64,000 nt of DNA from Armatimonadia bacterium (GTDB taxonomy: Bacteria > Armatimonadota > Zipacnadia > Zipacnadales > JABUFB01): assembly GCA_039679385.1 (NCBI GenBank), contig JBDKVB010000031.1:1-64000 (forward strand). The letters run 5' to 3'. How positions within the stretch are numbered: position 1 is the first letter of the stretch; each line of letters starts with the position of its first letter. The translations under genes and the position numbers were made by a program. A model generated the notes under the pieces. The model searched no databases and was not told where the DNA came from. It saw only the letters and a list, made by a program, of their open reading frames with translations. Below are positions 51,183-59,490 of the stretch, piece after piece.

Positions 51183-51247
51183 AGACGATGCGGTGGGTCC
51201 GGACTCGTGGTCGGAAGCCCCTGAGCCAACGCTTTGGAGGCGTTCAC

Positions 51248-52015
51248 ATGAAACATGCCGTGACCTTGATTGCCGTCCTCGTTGCCATGCTGTCCTGCGT
51301 TGCCGCCTCTTGCGCCGTCCCCAACGAGATCGTGTTCTGGGGCGACGACCGCGAGAAGCCGCCCGCCGACGTTGAGGGTTTCGCCCCCGGCGTCGCGCCG
51401 ATCCAGCTCGACGCCAGTCTCTTCTTCCGCATCCACACACCGGCTGCCGGCTACACAATCGCCCAGCGCGAGGCCATTGTCCTGCGCCGCATCGTTGAGG
51501 CCATGGCCAGCGGCACCATCGCGCCGGTCTACGTCGACAGCCTTCGTAACCGTCCGACCGTCTACGTTGGCCGCTACCGACTGGTTACGGTCTACCCGGC
51601 CGATGTCGCTGCTGCTGGTGCGCCCTCTGCCTACGCGCTCGCCGGCAAGTGGGCTGACGGGGTCCGCAAGGGCCTCCAGGTCACTGCCCCTTCCTGGTGT
51701 GTCGGGAACGGTCCTTGCCCAGTGAAGCTTGGCGGCAAGACCCTCTTCAACCTCGCCGGCCCTGCCGATTATCCGACTGTCAGCGCCCGTGCAGGAGCCG
51801 TCTACGCGAAGTTGGCTGAGATCCGCACGAACCTGGACCCGGCCCAGGTAGCGATCACGCCCAACGTTGACAGCCTGGTTATCACCTACATGGGCTATGC
51901 GGTCGTCACCGTGACACCGGCCGACGCCAAGGCTGCTGGGACTACCCTTCAGGCGCTGGCGAATCAGTGGGTCGCCAACCTTCGGGCTCTGGCCGCCACT
52001 CCGGCAACCAACTAG
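51248..52015 (+). CDS. exported protein with two tandem repeat domains
   Basis: Exported protein of 255 residues. ATG 51248 has GGAGG at 51236-51240 and a signal peptide follows (LIAVLVAMLSCVAASC). Two copies of a domain of about 75 residues are seen, near 67-145 and 172-250: each begins with an R-x-x-x-I/V helix, goes on to a strand with VYVGRYRLVTVYPADVAAAG or MGYAVVTVTPADAKAAG, and ends in ALAxxWxxxxRxxL. The same element is familiar from the extracytoplasmic N-terminal part of some mechanosensitive-channel-like proteins; here no channel part is present. A Cys pair, WCVGNGPC, lies between the repeats. The function is unknown. Confidence 0.65.
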   Translation: MKHAVTLIAVLVAMLSCVAASCAVPNEIVFWGDDREKPPADVEGFAPGVAPIQLDASLFFRIHTPAAGYTIAQREAIVLRRIVEAMASGTIAPVYVDSLRNRPTVYVGRYRLVTVYPADVAAAGAPSAYALAGKWADGVRKGLQVTAPSWCVGNGPCPVKLGGKTLFNLAGPADYPTVSARAGAVYAKLAEIRTNLDPAQVAITPNVDSLVITYMGYAVVTVTPADAKAAGTTLQALANQWVANLRALAATPATN

Positions 52016-52100
52016 GATCAGCCGCGGCCGCTGCTTCTCTGCTGTGGCCCCGACCGTCTGCTGCCAACGGCCCCTTCTGGGCCTCTCTGGTGCTTTGTCC

Positions 52101-52131
52101 CGCGCCGACATTCCCCGTGAGTGTCGGCGCG
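52101..52131. terminator. hairpin after the two-repeat protein gene
   Basis: Perfect 10-bp inverted repeat CGCGCCGACA (52101-52110) and TGTCGGCGCG (52122-52131) with an 11-base loop. It lacks a T-run, so termination is uncertain. It lies in the leader region of thiL; no TPP-riboswitch core was recognised there. Confidence 0.4.
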
Positions 52132-52195
52132 TTCGCCATGCGCAGAGCCGCCGACGGCAGCTTCGCGCAGCGATAACTGCAGGAAACTCGCGATA

Positions 52196-53212
52196 ATGGA
52201 AACACTACGTGATCTTGGTGAATTCGGAGTCATCGCGCGCGTCGCGCAGATGGCAGGCGCTCCTCCGGAAGCCGTCTCCCAGGGAATCGGCGACGACTGC
52301 GTCGTCCTTGACCTCGGCGGTCCGGAGAAGCTGCTGGCAACCACGGACGCCGCTCTGGAGACCCGCCACTTTGACCTGGCGTGGATGACGCCCTTTGAGG
52401 CGGCCCAACGATCCGTCGCGGGGGCCCTCAGTGACATCGCGGCGATGGGCGGCCGGCCCTTCATCTCGCTGTGCACTGCTATGCTTCCACAGTCCGGCGA
52501 GGCGCGGGAGGCCCTGGAGTTCCTGCGTGGCGTTGCCGAGACGACCAGACGTTACGGTGCTCCGCTCGTCGGCGGTGACACGATCTCGGGCATCAACCAC
52601 TACCTGATCGATCTCGTCGTTCTTGGTTGGGCGGAACGGCCCTGGCTGCGTTCGGGAGCCCATCCCGGTGACCGGCTTCTCGTCACCGGGTCTCTCGGCG
52701 GGGCCGCGACTGCGGTAAGTCTGGCCCTGAACGAGCCTGCCAGGCTCAAGGAAGCCCGCTTTTCCGAGCTCCGGCGCCGCTTGGTTGACCCCACTCCCCG
52801 CCTGGCCGAGGCAGCGGTCCTCGCCCGCACCGGCTTCGTCCATGCTGCCATCGACATCAGCGACGGGCTGTACCAGGACGCGGGACACATCGCTCGCGAA
52901 AGTGACGTCCACCTGTCCCTTGAGGCGGCGAGACTCCCGGTCCCCGAGGCTGCGCTGGTCGCGGGTGAGTTGCTTCCTCCTCGTGCCCCCTGGTGGCCGG
53001 CCACGAGCGGCGAGGAGTACGAGCTGCTGCTGGCCGTCGACCCCGATTGTGTGGCGCTTCTGACCTCCCTGCTGCAAGAGGGTGGGCTGGCTCCCCTTAC
53101 GGAGATAGGGACCGTCCGCCAGGGCGAGGGCGTGTCTATCGTGCGGGAAGATGGCAGCGAGGTGGAGATGGAGCGCGGCGGCTGGGACCATTTCCGGCCT
53201 CCGACGACCTGA
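52196..53212 (+). CDS. thiL: thiamine-monophosphate kinase
   Basis: ThiL phosphorylates thiamine monophosphate to thiamine diphosphate, the cofactor needed by the split transketolase in this window. The 338-residue protein has GEFGVIARV at the start, QGIGDDCVVLD with the metal-binding Asp pair, TTDAALETRHFDL, ALSDIAAMGGRP, the VGGDTI motif, and AIDISDGLYQD, then TSGEEYELLLAV. The start is ATG 52196; the ribosome site is weak (AGGA 13 bases away). The longer frame from 52121 runs into the hairpin region. Confidence 0.93.
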   Translation: METLRDLGEFGVIARVAQMAGAPPEAVSQGIGDDCVVLDLGGPEKLLATTDAALETRHFDLAWMTPFEAAQRSVAGALSDIAAMGGRPFISLCTAMLPQSGEAREALEFLRGVAETTRRYGAPLVGGDTISGINHYLIDLVVLGWAERPWLRSGAHPGDRLLVTGSLGGAATAVSLALNEPARLKEARFSELRRRLVDPTPRLAEAAVLARTGFVHAAIDISDGLYQDAGHIARESDVHLSLEAARLPVPEAALVAGELLPPRAPWWPATSGEEYELLLAVDPDCVALLTSLLQEGGLAPLTEIGTVRQGEGVSIVREDGSEVEMERGGWDHFRPPTT

Positions 53213-53357
53213 GGCAGCTATTCAGGGGCCGCATCGGGGCCCGGACCTGCCGTCCTCTCCCCCGCCTCAGCCGGGGTTGTCTTGCGTTACTCAATAACTC
53301 CTATGGGAGCTCCTACCCGGTAGTTGTTGGATTGCCTTCTCTTGCGGATTCGCAATC

Positions 53358-53669
53358 ATGTCATCACTCGGTCCGACAATCGGAATGGCCATCCTCGGCT
53401 ACCTGGCGGGTGGAATCCTCGGTAAGCTCTCGATGCGTGCGTTCCGCATGGTCGTCTTCGTCGTGCTTCTGATCTTGGCGCTGGAGCTCATCGGATACCA
53501 CTTTTCCGGCCTCTACTGGCAGTCCCTCCGCGAGCATGCGGCTGCAGCCGCCAAGTCCGTCCACGCACCGGCCACGCACACCTGGCGGCTGCTGACCATC
53601 AATCTCCCCCTCACCGCCGGCGTGCTCCTTGGGCTCGTGCAGTCAATCCGCGGAGCACGCCGCAGGTAG
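53358..53669 (+). CDS. small FUN14-like membrane protein
   Basis: Membrane protein of 103 residues with hydrophobic stretches near 5-22 (IGMAILGYLAGGILG), 29-48 (MVVFVVLLILALELIGY) and 80-98. The order, a Gly-rich first helix followed by a helix ending in LIGYHFSG and a terminal Gly-containing helix, resembles FUN14-family proteins, whose bacterial role is unknown. It starts 145 bases after thiL and is followed by a strong terminator. The ribosome site is not evident. Confidence 0.55.
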   Translation: MSSLGPTIGMAILGYLAGGILGKLSMRAFRMVVFVVLLILALELIGYHFSGLYWQSLREHAAAAAKSVHAPATHTWRLLTINLPLTAGVLLGLVQSIRGARRR

Positions 53670-53709
53670 GCCTCCCTTCCCTTCTCTCCCCCTTCTTGCC
53701 CTGACACGA

Positions 53710-53749
53710 AAACGCCGGAACCCCTGGGACATCGGGGCTCCGGCGTTTC
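53710..53749. terminator. bidirectional intrinsic terminator
   Basis: AAACGCCGGA (53710-53719) pairs with TCCGGCGTTT (53739-53748), with an inner CCCC/GGGG pair. A-run on the left and TTT on the right fit termination from both sides, between the FUN14-like gene and the convergent oxidoreductase. Confidence 0.8.
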
Positions 53750-53804
53750 ATAGCTGGTCCTGGCTCTGGTCTGGTCGACCCAGAACAGCCCGATCGGTTT
53801 CTCC

Positions 53805-54851
53805 CTACTTGAGGGTGATCTCTTTGCCCTTCTCGCCCGACTTGTAGATCGCGTCGAGGATCTTCTGGGTGTCGACGGCCTGCTCGCCGGGGACCGGTGA
53901 GGGCTCGCCCTTCTTGAGTGCCTCGACGAACTGTCGGATCTCCTCGGCGTGCTGCGCAATCCCGCGGTAAGGGTTGACCTGCGGCGTGGCGTTCATCAGT
54001 GCACCGGCGTCTTCGCGCACGAGTGTTAGCGGATTGCTCTGCATGCCCCCCTTGGTCCCCGCGAGGCATACGTTGTTCGTGCCCTCAGCGATGTTCAGGG
54101 CCCAACTGGCCTCGAGCGAAATCGCCGCGCCGTTCTCGAACCGGATGAACCCGGCTGCGAAGTCCTCGGGCACCGTGTAGCGCTTCGGGTCGTGCTTCAT
54201 GACTGACGGCTTGTCCGAGATCTCTAGCCAGGTGCCCGCCGAGACGGAGACCGGCTTCGGGTGCCCCATCAGGTGCAGGCACAGGTCGAGAACGTGCACG
54301 CCGATGTCATAGCACGGGCCACCGGCCGACATGTCCTTGACGATGAAGGCGCCCCACGCAGGCACGCCACGCGGTCGAAGCATGCTCGCCCGAGCCCAGT
54401 AGATCTCGCCCAGGTACCCGGCGTCTACCCAGTTTTTCATCAGCAGGGCGGGCTCCGAGAACCGCATGCTCTGCGCGACCATGAACATCTTGCCGGCCTT
54501 GTTCCCGGCGTCGGTCATTTCCTCGGCCTGCTTGGCGGAGATCGCGATCGGCTTCTCGACGATGACGTTGCAGCCCGCCTTGAACCCGGCGATCACGGGA
54601 TCCCGGTGGTAGCAGTTCGGCGTGCAGACGTCGACGATGTCCAGCTCGACCTTCTTGAGCATCTCGTTGTAGTCGGTGAAGACCATATCGTCGGAGATGC
54701 CGGCCTTCGCCGCTGCGGCCTTCGCGGTTGCCTCATTGATGTCGGCTACCGCGACGATCTCGGCGTCCGGCAGGGCCATCCAGCCGGGGAAATGGGCGTT
54801 CTGCGCGATGCCGCCTGAGCCCACGAAACCGACCCGGAACTTCTTTGCCAT
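53805..54851 (-). CDS. Gfo/Idh/MocA-family oxidoreductase
   Basis: NAD(P)-dependent sugar-type dehydrogenase of 348 residues. The N-terminal Rossmann motif is VGFVGSGGIAQNAHFPGW, with IVAVADIN, DIVDVCTPNCYHRDPV and the family hallmark VEKPIAI at about residue 97. The C-terminal half is the substrate domain (DIGVHVLDLCLHLMGHPKP, with His and Asp in the expected catalytic area). The start is ATG 54851, behind GGGAGGAA; the longer frame to 54962 overlaps the cupin. It shares a transcript with the cupin, so both may act on one sugar. The substrate is unknown. Confidence 0.9.
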   Translation of the reverse strand: MAKKFRVGFVGSGGIAQNAHFPGWMALPDAEIVAVADINEATAKAAAAKAGISDDMVFTDYNEMLKKVELDIVDVCTPNCYHRDPVIAGFKAGCNVIVEKPIAISAKQAEEMTDAGNKAGKMFMVAQSMRFSEPALLMKNWVDAGYLGEIYWARASMLRPRGVPAWGAFIVKDMSAGGPCYDIGVHVLDLCLHLMGHPKPVSVSAGTWLEISDKPSVMKHDPKRYTVPEDFAAGFIRFENGAAISLEASWALNIAEGTNNVCLAGTKGGMQSNPLTLVREDAGALMNATPQVNPYRGIAQHAEEIRQFVEALKKGEPSPVPGEQAVDTQKILDAIYKSGEKGKEITLK

Positions 54852-54943
54852 AACCGTTTCCTCCCTATTCACGACCTCATCCAACCTTCTCAGGCTGGTT
54901 GGGCCCCACTTCCCCACCGCACGCAGGAACTCCTTCTTGTCTC

Positions 54944-55300
54944 CTAAGGTTCTTCGTCGCACAGATACTCGTCAGACGCATCGAAGGGCGGCACGGTTGC
55001 GATGACGGCCTTTAGGCTTCCGATCGCGCGGTGCGCCACGCCGGCCGGGATATAGATCGTCGTGCCCGGGCGCACCTCGTGCAGTGCGCCATCGAGCTCG
55101 ATCTGCCCCTCGCCCTCTAGTATATGGTACACCTCGGTCGTGACCTGGTGGTAGTGCTTCCTGGCTCCGCCAAGATCGGTCACGTGCAGGCCGAGGATCG
55201 CCTCATCTGCCGCCGTAATGATCCTTCGGCTCTCCCCACAAGGACACGGGACCGGCGCTACCTCGCTCACGTGACGCACAATCGAAATCCGTTTCTCCAT
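54944..55300 (-). CDS. cupin-domain protein
   Basis: Single-domain cupin of 118 residues. Motif 1 is KHYHQVTTEVYHILEGEG (two His and Glu, then His) and motif 2 is PGTTIYIPAGVAHRAIG, so the metal ligands are complete. A Cys pair (VPCPCGESRR) precedes the barrel. GGGAGG about 8 bases upstream fixes ATG 55300; a longer frame to 55402 would cross the divergent mnmG promoter. It lies 92 bases before the oxidoreductase start on the same strand. Small cupins like this include sugar isomerases, dioxygenases and binding proteins. Confidence 0.85.
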   Translation of the reverse strand: MEKRISIVRHVSEVAPVPCPCGESRRIITAADEAILGLHVTDLGGARKHYHQVTTEVYHILEGEGQIELDGALHEVRPGTTIYIPAGVAHRAIGSLKAVIATVPPFDASDEYLCDEEP

Positions 55301-55374
55301 TTCGGCGCCTCCCTGCTTGCTTTGCTGGTCCTTCGACTTCCTGCCGCGGAGGACCTTCTGTTGGAGCCGCGGTC

Positions 55375-55403
55375 TTGCCGGTCCCCCGATACTGTAGTAC
55401 AAT
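55375..55403 (+). promoter_or_regulatory. sigma-70-type promoter of mnmG
   Basis: TTGCCG (55375-55380) and TACAAT (55398-55403) with a 17-base spacer. The start of transcription would be about 15 bases before the ATG at 55424. The -10 and flank are the same as at 27480-27489. Confidence 0.55.
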
Positions 55404-55423
55404 CCCTACGGTTGACCCCGACA

Positions 55424-57184
55424 ATGCCCACCCCCTCGGAACTCGACGGTCAGGTCGTTGTGATCGGCGCCGGTCACGCCGGCTGCGAGGCTGCGCTCGC
55501 GGCGGCACGGCTGGGGGCTGCGACTGTACTCGTGACTCCCACCCTCGATGCCATCGCCGCCATGCCCTGCAACTGCAGCCTTGGCGGACCGGCAAAGGCC
55601 CACCTGGTGCGCGAGATCGACGCCCTCGGCGGCGAGATGGCCCGAAATGCGGATCGGACCTTCACCCACCTGCGCGTTCTGAACACCACGAAGGGCCCTG
55701 CTGTCCAGGCGCTCCGCGTTCAGGCCGACAAAGCTCTCTACCGTACGAGCATGAAGTCGGTCTTGGAAAATCAAGCGCATCTGGGCGTTGTTCAGGACAC
55801 GGCGGTCGATCTCCTCACCGAGGGCGGTCGCATCACGGGCGTTCTCGGACGTTCCGGCATGACCTATGCCGCTCAGGCGGTCGTCATCGCCACGGGGACC
55901 TTCCTTCATGGCGAGATACACCTCGGAGAGGTCCGTTACGCCTCGGGCCGTGCAGGTGAGGCGGCAACCACCCACCTGGCGGACAGTCTCGCCCGCTTGG
56001 GCTTTGCCTTGCGCCGGTTCAAGACCGGCACTGTGCCCCGGGTGCTTCTCTCCAGTCTGGATCTCTCTGAGACGCGCCTTCACCCGAGCGACGTACGCCC
56101 TCTACGCTTTGCGTGGGAGCGCGTAGCCCGTCCGACGCGACCGCTGCTCGCCTGCCACATTACCTCCACAAATGAGCAGACCCATGCGGTTCTCCGTGAC
56201 AACGCCCACCGCTCAGCGCTCTGGAGCGGCCGAATCGTCGGCACCGGGCCCCGCTACTGCCCCTCGATCGAAGCGAAACTGCTTCGTTTCCCCGACCGGC
56301 GCTCTCATCTGGTGTTCCTCGAGCAGGAGGGCTGGGATACGCAGGAGGTGTACGTCCAGGGGCTGTCGAACAGCATGCCCGCCGACGTGCAGCTCGCCAT
56401 GCTCCATACGATTCCCGGGCTTCGTCGGTGCCGCATGACCCGCCCCGGGTACGCGATCGAGTACGACTGCATCGACGCCCGTGTGTTGGACCGGACCCTT
56501 GGCTTTCCCGGACTGCCGGGGCTCTATCTCGCCGGTCAGATCAACGGCTCCTCCGGCTACGAGGAAGCGGCAGCGCAAGGGCTTGTGGCAGGAATCAATG
56601 CAGCGGCCTTCGTTCTCGCTCGCGAACCCCTTTGCCTCACCCGCGCAGACGGCTATATCGGCGTGCTCGTTGAGGACCTGACATCCCAGGGGTGTGATGA
56701 GCCCTACCGTATGCTCACTTCACGCGCCGAGCACCGTCTACTCTTTGGCCAGGACACCGCCTGGTACCGCCTGGCCCCTCTTTCCGAGCGCATCGGCCTC
56801 GTGCCGCAGGACCGCCTTCGCCAATGGCGCGGCAACCACCCCGAGACCGCCGTTCCTGGGCCGTCCCGCCTGCCTGTTGAGCCGCATCTACTCGCCTATT
56901 CCCATTCCCGCGAGACCTGTGAGCCGTATCTTGCCCGGGAATCCTCTCGCGCCCGGCGTTTGGATGCAATGCGGGGCCTTCCCATTCCGGAGAACTTCGA
57001 TTATGCTTCCTTACCTCTCCGCGGAGAGGCGATCGACCGGCTCTTTGCGGCCAAGCCCGACAACATCGCCCAGTTGGCCCTGATTCCCGGCCTAACGCCC
57101 GCCGATGTTGCCACCGTCTTCGCCGCGGCCGCCAGACCAGTTCCTTCCGTACCCGCCGACCCGGACCTGAGGGACGCTTCATGA
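55424..57184 (+). CDS. mnmG: tRNA uridine-5-carboxymethylaminomethyl modification enzyme MnmG
   Basis: FAD-dependent MnmG (GidA), which with MnmE puts the carboxymethylaminomethyl group on wobble uridine of certain tRNAs. The FAD motif VVVIGAGHAGCEAALAAARLG opens the protein; CNCSLGGPAKAHLVREIDALGGEM, LNTTKGPAVQALR, TGTFLHGEIHLG, FKTGTVPRV and CHITSTNEQTHAV follow, then LYLAGQINGSSGYEEAAAQG and PYRMLTSRAEHRLLF. The C-terminal DNIAQLALIPGLTPADV fits the MnmE-interaction part. At 586 residues it is a little shorter than the usual 620. It overlaps rsmG by ATGA. A longer frame from 55124 would cover the divergent cupin. Confidence 0.95.
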   Translation: MPTPSELDGQVVVIGAGHAGCEAALAAARLGAATVLVTPTLDAIAAMPCNCSLGGPAKAHLVREIDALGGEMARNADRTFTHLRVLNTTKGPAVQALRVQADKALYRTSMKSVLENQAHLGVVQDTAVDLLTEGGRITGVLGRSGMTYAAQAVVIATGTFLHGEIHLGEVRYASGRAGEAATTHLADSLARLGFALRRFKTGTVPRVLLSSLDLSETRLHPSDVRPLRFAWERVARPTRPLLACHITSTNEQTHAVLRDNAHRSALWSGRIVGTGPRYCPSIEAKLLRFPDRRSHLVFLEQEGWDTQEVYVQGLSNSMPADVQLAMLHTIPGLRRCRMTRPGYAIEYDCIDARVLDRTLGFPGLPGLYLAGQINGSSGYEEAAAQGLVAGINAAAFVLAREPLCLTRADGYIGVLVEDLTSQGCDEPYRMLTSRAEHRLLFGQDTAWYRLAPLSERIGLVPQDRLRQWRGNHPETAVPGPSRLPVEPHLLAYSHSRETCEPYLARESSRARRLDAMRGLPIPENFDYASLPLRGEAIDRLFAAKPDNIAQLALIPGLTPADVATVFAAAARPVPSVPADPDLRDAS

Positions 57185-57783
57185 GTGTTTCACGTGAAAC
57201 AATCGACGCCGGCCTTCCCCTCGACCCCGCAGCGATGTCGCGCCTCCGCGACCTGGCGGCCTGGATTGCCCGGATGGCCTATCCGCTGGGCCTGACCAAC
57301 TATGGGGACGCCGAAACGGTCCTTCAGGAGGCCATTCTCCCGACTGTGGCCCTCCTTCCGCTGCTTCCGACCCCACTCACGGGTTCCTGGGCCGACCTCG
57401 GCCCAGGTTCGGGTGCCATCGGCCTCACTCTCGCACTGCTCGAGCCGGGGATCACGGTCGATCTGCTCGATCGTCGCGAGCGGGTCATCGCCTACCTGGA
57501 CCTGTCCCTGGCGCATCTGGGCATCTCCAATGCCCGCGCACGCCAGACCGACCTCTCCGTGCGCAAGCCCGTGCCCGGCACTTGGGACGGAGTCGCCTTC
57601 CGCGCCTTCGGACCGCCCGCCACGACCCTTGCGTTGGCGGCGTCATTGTCCCGCTCGTGGGTGTCTGCCTGGCACAGCCCGCAGACCGTCGCGTACCAAT
57701 CGCCACCGGAGCCGCTCACTCTCGTATCGCAGCGCCCGACCACGTCTCCCGGCCTGCTTTGCAGCCTTTTTCGCCGCAAATAG
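57181..57783 (+). CDS. rsmG: 16S rRNA (guanine527-N7)-methyltransferase RsmG
   Basis: RsmG (GidB) methylates G527 of 16S rRNA. In 200 residues it has LTNYGDAETVLQEAILPTV, motif I WADLGPGSGAIGLTLAL, DLLDRRERVIAYLDLSLAHL and AFRAFGPPATTLALAA. The C-terminus is short and diverges from the common pattern, lacking the usual Gly-rich end. The ATG overlaps the mnmG stop. Codons 2-7 spell a perfect parS site, so the N-terminus VSRETI is dictated by that site; this placement is common in bacteria. Confidence 0.9.
   Translation: MSVSRETIDAGLPLDPAAMSRLRDLAAWIARMAYPLGLTNYGDAETVLQEAILPTVALLPLLPTPLTGSWADLGPGSGAIGLTLALLEPGITVDLLDRRERVIAYLDLSLAHLGISNARARQTDLSVRKPVPGTWDGVAFRAFGPPATTLALAASLSRSWVSAWHSPQTVAYQSPPEPLTLVSQRPTTSPGLLCSLFRRK
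57186..57201. promoter_or_regulatory. parS: parS centromere site
   Basis: The 16 bases TGTTTCACGTGAAACA are a perfect palindrome and equal the parS consensus bound by ParB. They lie in the first codons of rsmG, 1.4 kb before parB. No second copy was noticed in the window. ParB would load here and spread over neighbouring genes for chromosome segregation. Confidence 0.93.
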
Positions 57784-57793
57784 ACGCTCTTGC

Positions 57794-57802
57794 TGTGGAT
57801 AA
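57794..57802 (-). promoter_or_regulatory. DnaA box
   Basis: TGTGGATAA on the plus strand is the exact complement of the consensus DnaA box TTATCCACA. It lies in the 62-base gap between rsmG and parA, with a weaker CGTGGAAAC six bases further on. A single box is not an origin, but with parS nearby it suggests closeness to oriC. Confidence 0.5.
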
Positions 57803-57845
57803 CCTCGTGGAAACTGTTGGTGATCGTGCCGTAGGAGGCCCAGGA

Positions 57846-58628
57846 ATGGCTGAGTGCATCGCCATCGTCAACCAGAAGGGCGGAGTGGGGAAGACCACGA
57901 CCGCCGTCAATCTCGCCGCCTGCGCCGCGCTTGAGGGTCAGCGCGTGCTGCTTGTGGACACCGACCCCCAGGGAAACGCGACGAGCGGTCTCGGAATCGA
58001 CCGCAGCAAGCTAGACCTGTGCGTCTACGACCTGCTCACCGACGACGATCTCCAGGAAGACGCTGCTGAGGCGCTGCGCATGGTCACCCTTGAGACCGCG
58101 GTGGACAACCTCTCTCTCATCCCCGCGACCATCGATCTTGCGGCCGCAGACCTCTCTCTCGCCAATGCGATCGCGCGAGACACCCGACTACGGACGATTC
58201 TGCGCCCCGCAATGGACCTCTACGATGTGATTCTCGTGGATACCGCCCCGTCCCTCGGAGTTCTGACGATCAATGGGCTCGCAGCGGCCCAGGGGGTTCT
58301 CATTCCCATCCAATGCGAGTACTATGCCCTGGAGGGTCTTTCTCAGCTTCTGAAAGTCATCCGGCTTGTCCAGGCCCAGCTCAACCCTGTTCTCAGCGTT
58401 CGCGGCGTGGTTCTCACCATGTTCGACGGCCGTGCAAATCTCGCCCTTGACGTTGCCGAGGAGGTCCGCAAGCACTTCGGCGACAAGGTATGCACTCGCG
58501 TCGTACCTCGCAACATCCGACTTGCCGAGGCGCCCAGCCACGGACTGCCCGCTGTCGTCTATGACCCGTCCTGCCGCGGTTCGAAAGCATACTGGGACGT
58601 TTTCCGGGAGGTATTCCCCTATGCGTAG
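57846..58628 (+). CDS. parA: chromosome partitioning ATPase ParA (Soj)
   Basis: Deviant Walker ATPase of 260 residues. The P-loop NQKGGVGKTTTAVNLA carries the signature Lys before the Gly pair, LLVDTDPQGNATSGLG is motif A', and LYDVILVDTAPSLGVLTING is Walker B. The 260-residue size and lack of an N-terminal HTH mark it as a chromosomal Soj-like protein. GGAGG at 57834-57838 fixes ATG 57846; the longer frame from 57582 lies inside rsmG. It overlaps parB by 8 bases. It moves ParB-parS complexes apart after replication. Confidence 0.96.
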   Translation: MAECIAIVNQKGGVGKTTTAVNLAACAALEGQRVLLVDTDPQGNATSGLGIDRSKLDLCVYDLLTDDDLQEDAAEALRMVTLETAVDNLSLIPATIDLAAADLSLANAIARDTRLRTILRPAMDLYDVILVDTAPSLGVLTINGLAAAQGVLIPIQCEYYALEGLSQLLKVIRLVQAQLNPVLSVRGVVLTMFDGRANLALDVAEEVRKHFGDKVCTRVVPRNIRLAEAPSHGLPAVVYDPSCRGSKAYWDVFREVFPYA

Positions 58629-59490
58629 GCGTACACTTGGCCGAGGCCTCAGTGAACTTATCTCCGGCGACACCACCACGCCGACCCGGTCGGTGCTGGA
58701 AGTGCCCGTCAATCGCCTCTCGCCTAATCCGATGCAGCCACGTCTCGAGATCGACGGCGAACGCCTGGAGGAGCTCACCCTCTCCATCGAGTCCCACGGC
58801 GTCCTTCAGCCGATCACCGTTCGGCGCGTCGGCGAGGACTACGAGATCATCGCCGGCGAACGCCGCTGGCGGGCAGCCCAGCGCGCGGGCCTGCAGTCGG
58901 TCCCGTGTCTGGTTCAAGACGTCACGGACGAGGAATCGCTGCAGCTCGCGCTCATCGAGAACCTGCAGCGCGAGGACCTCAATGCTGTGGAAGCCGCCCG
59001 CGGGTACCGCCGCCTCCAGTCCGACTACCATGTCACGCAGGAACAGCTAGCAAGCATGATTGGCAAGAGTCGCTCGGCCATCGCCAACACTCTCCGCTTG
59101 CTCGAGTTGCCGGCCGCAGTTCAGGTGGCAATCCAGTCCGGGCTCATCACGGAGGGGCATGGTAGGGCCCTGCTGGCCCTTGGGGCAGATCCCGAAAGGC
59201 TTCTCGCGCTCTTCCAGCTCGTGGCCGAGGGCAACATGACCGTTCGCGAGACCGAACAAGCCGTCCGTGACCTCCAGGAGGCCAAGCCGGACACGGCCCC
59301 GAAGCCTGAACGCCCGGGCCCCGTCCGCGTCGACCCGAACCTCAAGGACGTCCAGGACCGGATCCAAGGCGCGCTCGCCACCAAGGTCAACGTCAAGCCA
59401 AACGCGCGTGGTGGGGGGAGAATCGAGGTCTTCTACTCCAACAACGAGGAATTCGACCGCCTACTGGAGCTCTTCCTGCTCATTTCCTGA
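58621..59490 (+). CDS. parB: chromosome partitioning protein ParB (Spo0J)
   Basis: ParB of 289 residues, a CTP-dependent clamp that loads at parS. The N-terminal RRRTLGRGLSELI resembles the ParA-stimulating start of Spo0J. The catalytic region has ITVRRVGEDYEIIAGERRWRAAQ (the GERRxRA box near residue 80) and LIENLQREDLNAVEAARGY. The HTH that reads parS is VTQEQLASMIGKSRSAIANTLRLLEL. The C-terminal dimer domain ends in VFYSNNEEFDRLLELFL. Its last 30 bases overlap the end of the convergent gene at 59461. Confidence 0.96.
   Translation: MRRRTLGRGLSELISGDTTTPTRSVLEVPVNRLSPNPMQPRLEIDGERLEELTLSIESHGVLQPITVRRVGEDYEIIAGERRWRAAQRAGLQSVPCLVQDVTDEESLQLALIENLQREDLNAVEAARGYRRLQSDYHVTQEQLASMIGKSRSAIANTLRLLELPAAVQVAIQSGLITEGHGRALLALGADPERLLALFQLVAEGNMTVRETEQAVRDLQEAKPDTAPKPERPGPVRVDPNLKDVQDRIQGALATKVNVKPNARGGGRIEVFYSNNEEFDRLLELFLLIS

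Noticed and set aside
52016-52195. Possible TPP riboswitch upstream of thiL
   Set aside because: Only a simple 10-bp hairpin is present; the conserved thi-box core was not seen.
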